NCBI GenBank assembly: GCA_028875335.1
Contig: JAPPEF010000153.1
Span: forward strand, 1-7,125
Source: Gemmatimonadota bacterium
GTDB taxonomy: Bacteria > Latescibacterota > UBA2968 > UBA8231
Length of the DNA: 7,125 nt
Direction of reading: 5' to 3'
Shown here in pieces: positions 4,805 to 7,125 of the stretch. Below the pieces are notes generated by a model. The model was not told where the DNA came from. It did not search any database and saw nothing but the letters and a program-made list of their open reading frames with translations. The position numbers and the translations under genes were made by a program. The first letter of the stretch is position 1. The number at the start of each line of letters is the position of its first letter.

Positions 4805-7032
4805 CGCTGGATGTGCCCGGGGTCCTGTTCTTGGGGCCGTCCGTGCAGAGGGCACGTGCTCGGCAGTACTTCGCCAGCGATGAAGATCTCCTCTTTCTGA
4901 TCGGGACAAAAGCGGGTGGCGATCTTGTAGGAGTCATTGCAGACCGCGCGGCGTACAACGAGGTCCTCTGGTTCATCGAACCCGCGGTTCTTCAGACTGC
5001 GATAGGGTTCCACGCTCGCATACACCTCCTTCATAAACTCCGCCCACAAAGGCAGGGCCGCCGAAGAGCCAGCCTGTTTCGGCCACAGGCGCAGGCTGGG
5101 GTCGTCTAGCCCGACCCAGACCCCAGCTACGAGATGGGGCGTAAAGCCGATGAACCACGCATCCGTGTAGTCGTTGGTCGTGCCAGTTTTGCCGGCTGCT
5201 TGCGGCCGGAAGCCGTAGATCGTGCGGATGCGACGTCCGGTGCCGCCGACTTCATCGACGGCCGAGCGCAGCATGTCCGCGACAACCACGGCCACGGCCG
5301 GCCGCAGCACCTCCTGCTTGCGACCGCTTTCCTGCATAAAAAAGACATCTCCATCCTTGCGCTCCAAGCGGCTGATGGCCATCGGCTCGACGTAGATACC
5401 TTTGTTGGGGAAGACCGCGTACGCAGCTACCATGTCGAGGAGTAACACTTCGCTCGTACCGACGCCGATGGAGGGGATGGCCTGGATGGGCGTGGATATG
5501 CCCATGTTGCGGGCATAACTCCGAATCAGGGCCGGGCCAATCTCGTCGGCCAGCTTAATGGAGATGAGGTTGCGCGACCGTTTTAGCCCGTCGCGCAGCG
5601 TCATCGGCCCCATGAACTTCTTGTCGTAGTTCTCGGGGTCCCAAAACTTTTCGCGTCTGTGGTCCCAGAGCGTAAAGGCATTGTCGTCGAGCACATCCAC
5701 CGCAAAGCGGTTGTTGTCGATGGCGGCGGTGTACACGAAGGGCTTAAACGCAGATCCGGGCTGCCGCTTGGCCTGAGTCGCGCGGTTGAATTTGTTGTGG
5801 CCGAAGTCGCGGCCCCCAATCATGGCCAAGATGTGGCCGGTGGCCGGATCCATGGCCACGAAGGCGGCTTGAACTACGGCCGAGTCGCGCACGCTCTGGG
5901 ATGCGCCTACGGCTTTTAGGTACTTATCCACCTTTTCCTGCACCTTGCTTATTTCAGTATCAAAGTGCTTTTCGGCGATCTGCTGCAAGCGCGAGTCGAG
6001 CGTAGTGTGGACCACAAAGCCCTCGCGATAGGTTGCCATGCCAAACTCGCGCTGCATTTGCTGGCGGACGTACTCGACAAAGTACGGGGCTATGCCATAC
6101 GTCTCCTCGTGGCTACCCCTGCGAGTAGCGATGGGTCTGTTGCGTAGAGAATCGCGCTCAACTGGCGTAATCGCGCCGTTGTCGGCCATGCTGGCCAGCA
6201 CCAGATTGCGATGCTTGCGGGCGCGTTCGGGGTGGCGTAGAGGGGTGCGGTTATTAGGACCAGGAAGCAGTCCGACGAGCAAGGCGCTCTCTTCGAGCGC
6301 AAGTTGATCAGCTTCGCTGTCAAAGTACAGGCGCGCCGCCGACTTAATCCCGTAGGCACCGTGGCCGAAATAGACCGTGTTGAGGTACATAGTCATTATC
6401 TCGGGCTTGGTGTACAGGCGCTCGATTAAAACGGCGGTGATCTGTTCGCGGATCTTGCGCGCGTACGTGGCCGCCACATCCGCAAAGGAAGCGCTACTGC
6501 GCTGAGTGCCAACTTCGGCGAAGATATTGCGGGCGAGTTGCTGGGTGAGCGTGCTAGCCCCTTGGCCGATGAGACTCCGGTCCTTGAGGTTGGCCAGCAG
6601 CGATCCGGGGATGCGGTAGATATCAATGCCCCAATGCGAGTCGAATCGTCGGTCCTCAACCGCGAGCAAAGCCGCCCGCATCGACGCGGGGATTTCCTCA
6701 TAGGTGACGATTTCGCGGTTTTCTTCGAGGAAGTCCTGCAAGTGGCGGCCGTCGGCCGAATACACGTTGGTAACCCGCTTGGGTCGGAAGCTCCAAGCGT
6801 CGATGTCGGGCAAATTGTCGTTGAGGATCAGATAGCCACCTACGCCGACAACGGCGTACAAGGCGAGGAAGCAGGCGGTGTAGATCAGCAGCCTCTTGAG
6901 CATTGAGAGGCTAAAGACACCTTTTACTCTTTCTACTACCCTGTCTAGAAGCCCTTTATTCACATTGCTCAGTAAGAGGCTAGGCACGCGTTTCGCTCCT
7001 TCTACTACCCTGCCCGGAAGCTCTTTATTCAT
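4798..7032 (-). CDS. mrcA: Class A penicillin-binding protein, PBP1A type (peptidoglycan glycosyltransferase/transpeptidase)
   Basis: This bifunctional enzyme polymerises lipid II into glycan strands and cross-links the stem peptides, outside the inner membrane. The 744 residues hold a cytoplasmic tail (1-46), one membrane helix (47-70), a GT51 glycosyltransferase domain (about 95-270) and a transpeptidase domain (about 385-670). GT51 motifs are complete: EDRRF with catalytic E126, GQGASTLTQQLARN (157-169+), and YLNTVYFGHGAYG (216-228). Transpeptidase motifs are complete: SAFK with S427 and K430, SRN at 486-488, KTGT at 615-618. A C-terminal tail has three cysteines (C698, C709, C727, the last in CPLHG). 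The ATG at 7032 has AAGGG 5 bases upstream and overlaps the preceding gene's stop, supporting it. An ATG at 6903 (M44) would give a more typical short N-terminus but lacks a well-placed Shine-Dalgarno. Residues 1-23 and 24-46 are a tandem duplication. No defect is seen. Confidence 0.95.
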   Translation of the reverse strand: MNKELPGRVVEGAKRVPSLLLSNVNKGLLDRVVERVKGVFSLSMLKRLLIYTACFLALYAVVGVGGYLILNDNLPDIDAWSFRPKRVTNVYSADGRHLQDFLEENREIVTYEEIPASMRAALLAVEDRRFDSHWGIDIYRIPGSLLANLKDRSLIGQGASTLTQQLARNIFAEVGTQRSSASFADVAATYARKIREQITAVLIERLYTKPEIMTMYLNTVYFGHGAYGIKSAARLYFDSEADQLALEESALLVGLLPGPNNRTPLRHPERARKHRNLVLASMADNGAITPVERDSLRNRPIATRRGSHEETYGIAPYFVEYVRQQMQREFGMATYREGFVVHTTLDSRLQQIAEKHFDTEISKVQEKVDKYLKAVGASQSVRDSAVVQAAFVAMDPATGHILAMIGGRDFGHNKFNRATQAKRQPGSAFKPFVYTAAIDNNRFAVDVLDDNAFTLWDHRREKFWDPENYDKKFMGPMTLRDGLKRSRNLISIKLADEIGPALIRSYARNMGISTPIQAIPSIGVGTSEVLLLDMVAAYAVFPNKGIYVEPMAISRLERKDGDVFFMQESGRKQEVLRPAVAVVVADMLRSAVDEVGGTGRRIRTIYGFRPQAAGKTGTTNDYTDAWFIGFTPHLVAGVWVGLDDPSLRLWPKQAGSSAALPLWAEFMKEVYASVEPYRSLKNRGFDEPEDLVVRRAVCNDSYKIATRFCPDQKEEIFIAGEVLPSTCPLHGRPQEQDPGHIQRF
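6904..7031 (-). repeat. Tandem in-frame duplication, 69-bp period, at the PBP1A N-terminus
   Basis: Positions 6931-6962 and 7000-7031 match at 28 of 32 bases. The flanking stretches 6904-6913 and 6973-6982 match at 9 of 10, at the same 69-bp offset. This gives two 23-codon units (residues 1-23 and 24-46), sharing 11 of 23 residues, including NK near the start, RVVE, and VxSL. The segment between the well-matched blocks has diverged, so the duplication is not very recent or is under selection for amino acid pattern. Confidence 0.8.
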
Positions 7033-7125
7033 AGTAGCCCTTGACCCAGCGCGTGTTGTATTCCTGCACGTACTCTAGGTGCGCGCTAGTTTGCGGATAG
7101 TGCTCGCTCGCTGGGTACGGGTAGC
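7025..7125 (-). CDS. 3' end of an unidentified gene upstream of PBP1A (partial)
   Basis: The minus strand is open from the window edge (first whole codon 7123-7121) for 32 codons, ending at a TAA at 7027-7025. The sequence YPYPASEHYP...RWVKGYYE is tyrosine-rich and polar and looks like a plausible protein C-terminus. The other two frames contain stops (both TAG) within the stretch. The gene overlaps the PBP1A start by 8 bases (ATGAATAA), a typical sign of coupled operon genes. The fragment is too short for any family call. Confidence 0.5.
   Translation of the reverse strand, partial: YPYPASEHYPQTSAHLEYVQEYNTRWVKGYYE
7038..7042 (-). promoter_or_regulatory. Ribosome binding site of the PBP1A gene
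   Basis: AAGGG on the minus strand lies 5 bases before the ATG at 7032, inside the last codons of the upstream gene. It favours this start over the GTG at 6963 and the ATG at 6903. Confidence 0.5.

Noticed and set aside
1..7125. CRISPR arrays, insertion sequences, att sites, or a defence system
   Set aside because: No regularly spaced repeats, terminal inverted repeats, transposase, integrase or nuclease-like genes were seen. All large ORFs are accounted for by housekeeping or envelope genes.

Overview
This 7.1 kb window is GC-rich bacterial chromosome with tightly packed housekeeping-type genes. There is no sign of phage, plasmid, transposon or CRISPR. Gene content is rRNA/tRNA methylation, a YdjM-like membrane hydrolase, a DUF2953/YtfJ pair, a large exported protein of unknown function and a class A penicillin-binding protein. 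Together with GTG starts and TTGACA-type promoters, this fits an uncultured, probably Gram-negative lineage. A group such as Latescibacterota or another FCB-type phylum is possible, but this is an impression and not a placement. No rRNA or other strong taxonomic marker is present.

Layout from left to right: (1) positions 1-63 are an AT-rich leader. (2) rlmN (+, 64-1110) is followed 10 bp later by a YdjM/DUF457-like membrane metal-hydrolase gene (+, 1121-1642). (3) Convergent to that, on the minus strand, is an operon reading a candidate 36-residue membrane peptide (2810-2700), then a DUF2953 protein (2706-2056), then a YtfJ/GerW-family protein (2029-1649). (4) A 193-bp divergent intergenic region (2811-3003) carries two back-to-back promoters of the same form, TTGAC(A/T)-17 bp-TAGG(C/T)T, and a cluster of GTTA repeats. 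(5) A 596-residue secreted, membrane-anchored protein of unknown function follows (+, 3004-4794). (6) Convergent to it is a full-length class A penicillin-binding protein (PBP1A; -, 7032-4798). Its start overlaps by 8 bp the end of an upstream minus-strand gene, of which only the last 32 codons are in the window.

The genes do not form one pathway. The likely transcription units are rlmN plus the YdjM-like gene, the small ORF plus DUF2953 plus ytfJ, the exported-protein gene alone, and the unknown gene plus PBP1A. Both convergent junctions are nearly gapless (6 bp and 3 bp), and each has a short inverted repeat over the stop codons.

I found no convincing new defence, toxin or mobile system. 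The points most worth a second look are the in-frame 23-codon tandem duplication at the PBP1A N-terminus, the unannotated small ORF overlapping the DUF2953 start, the divergent regulatory region, and the uncharacterised 596-residue protein.
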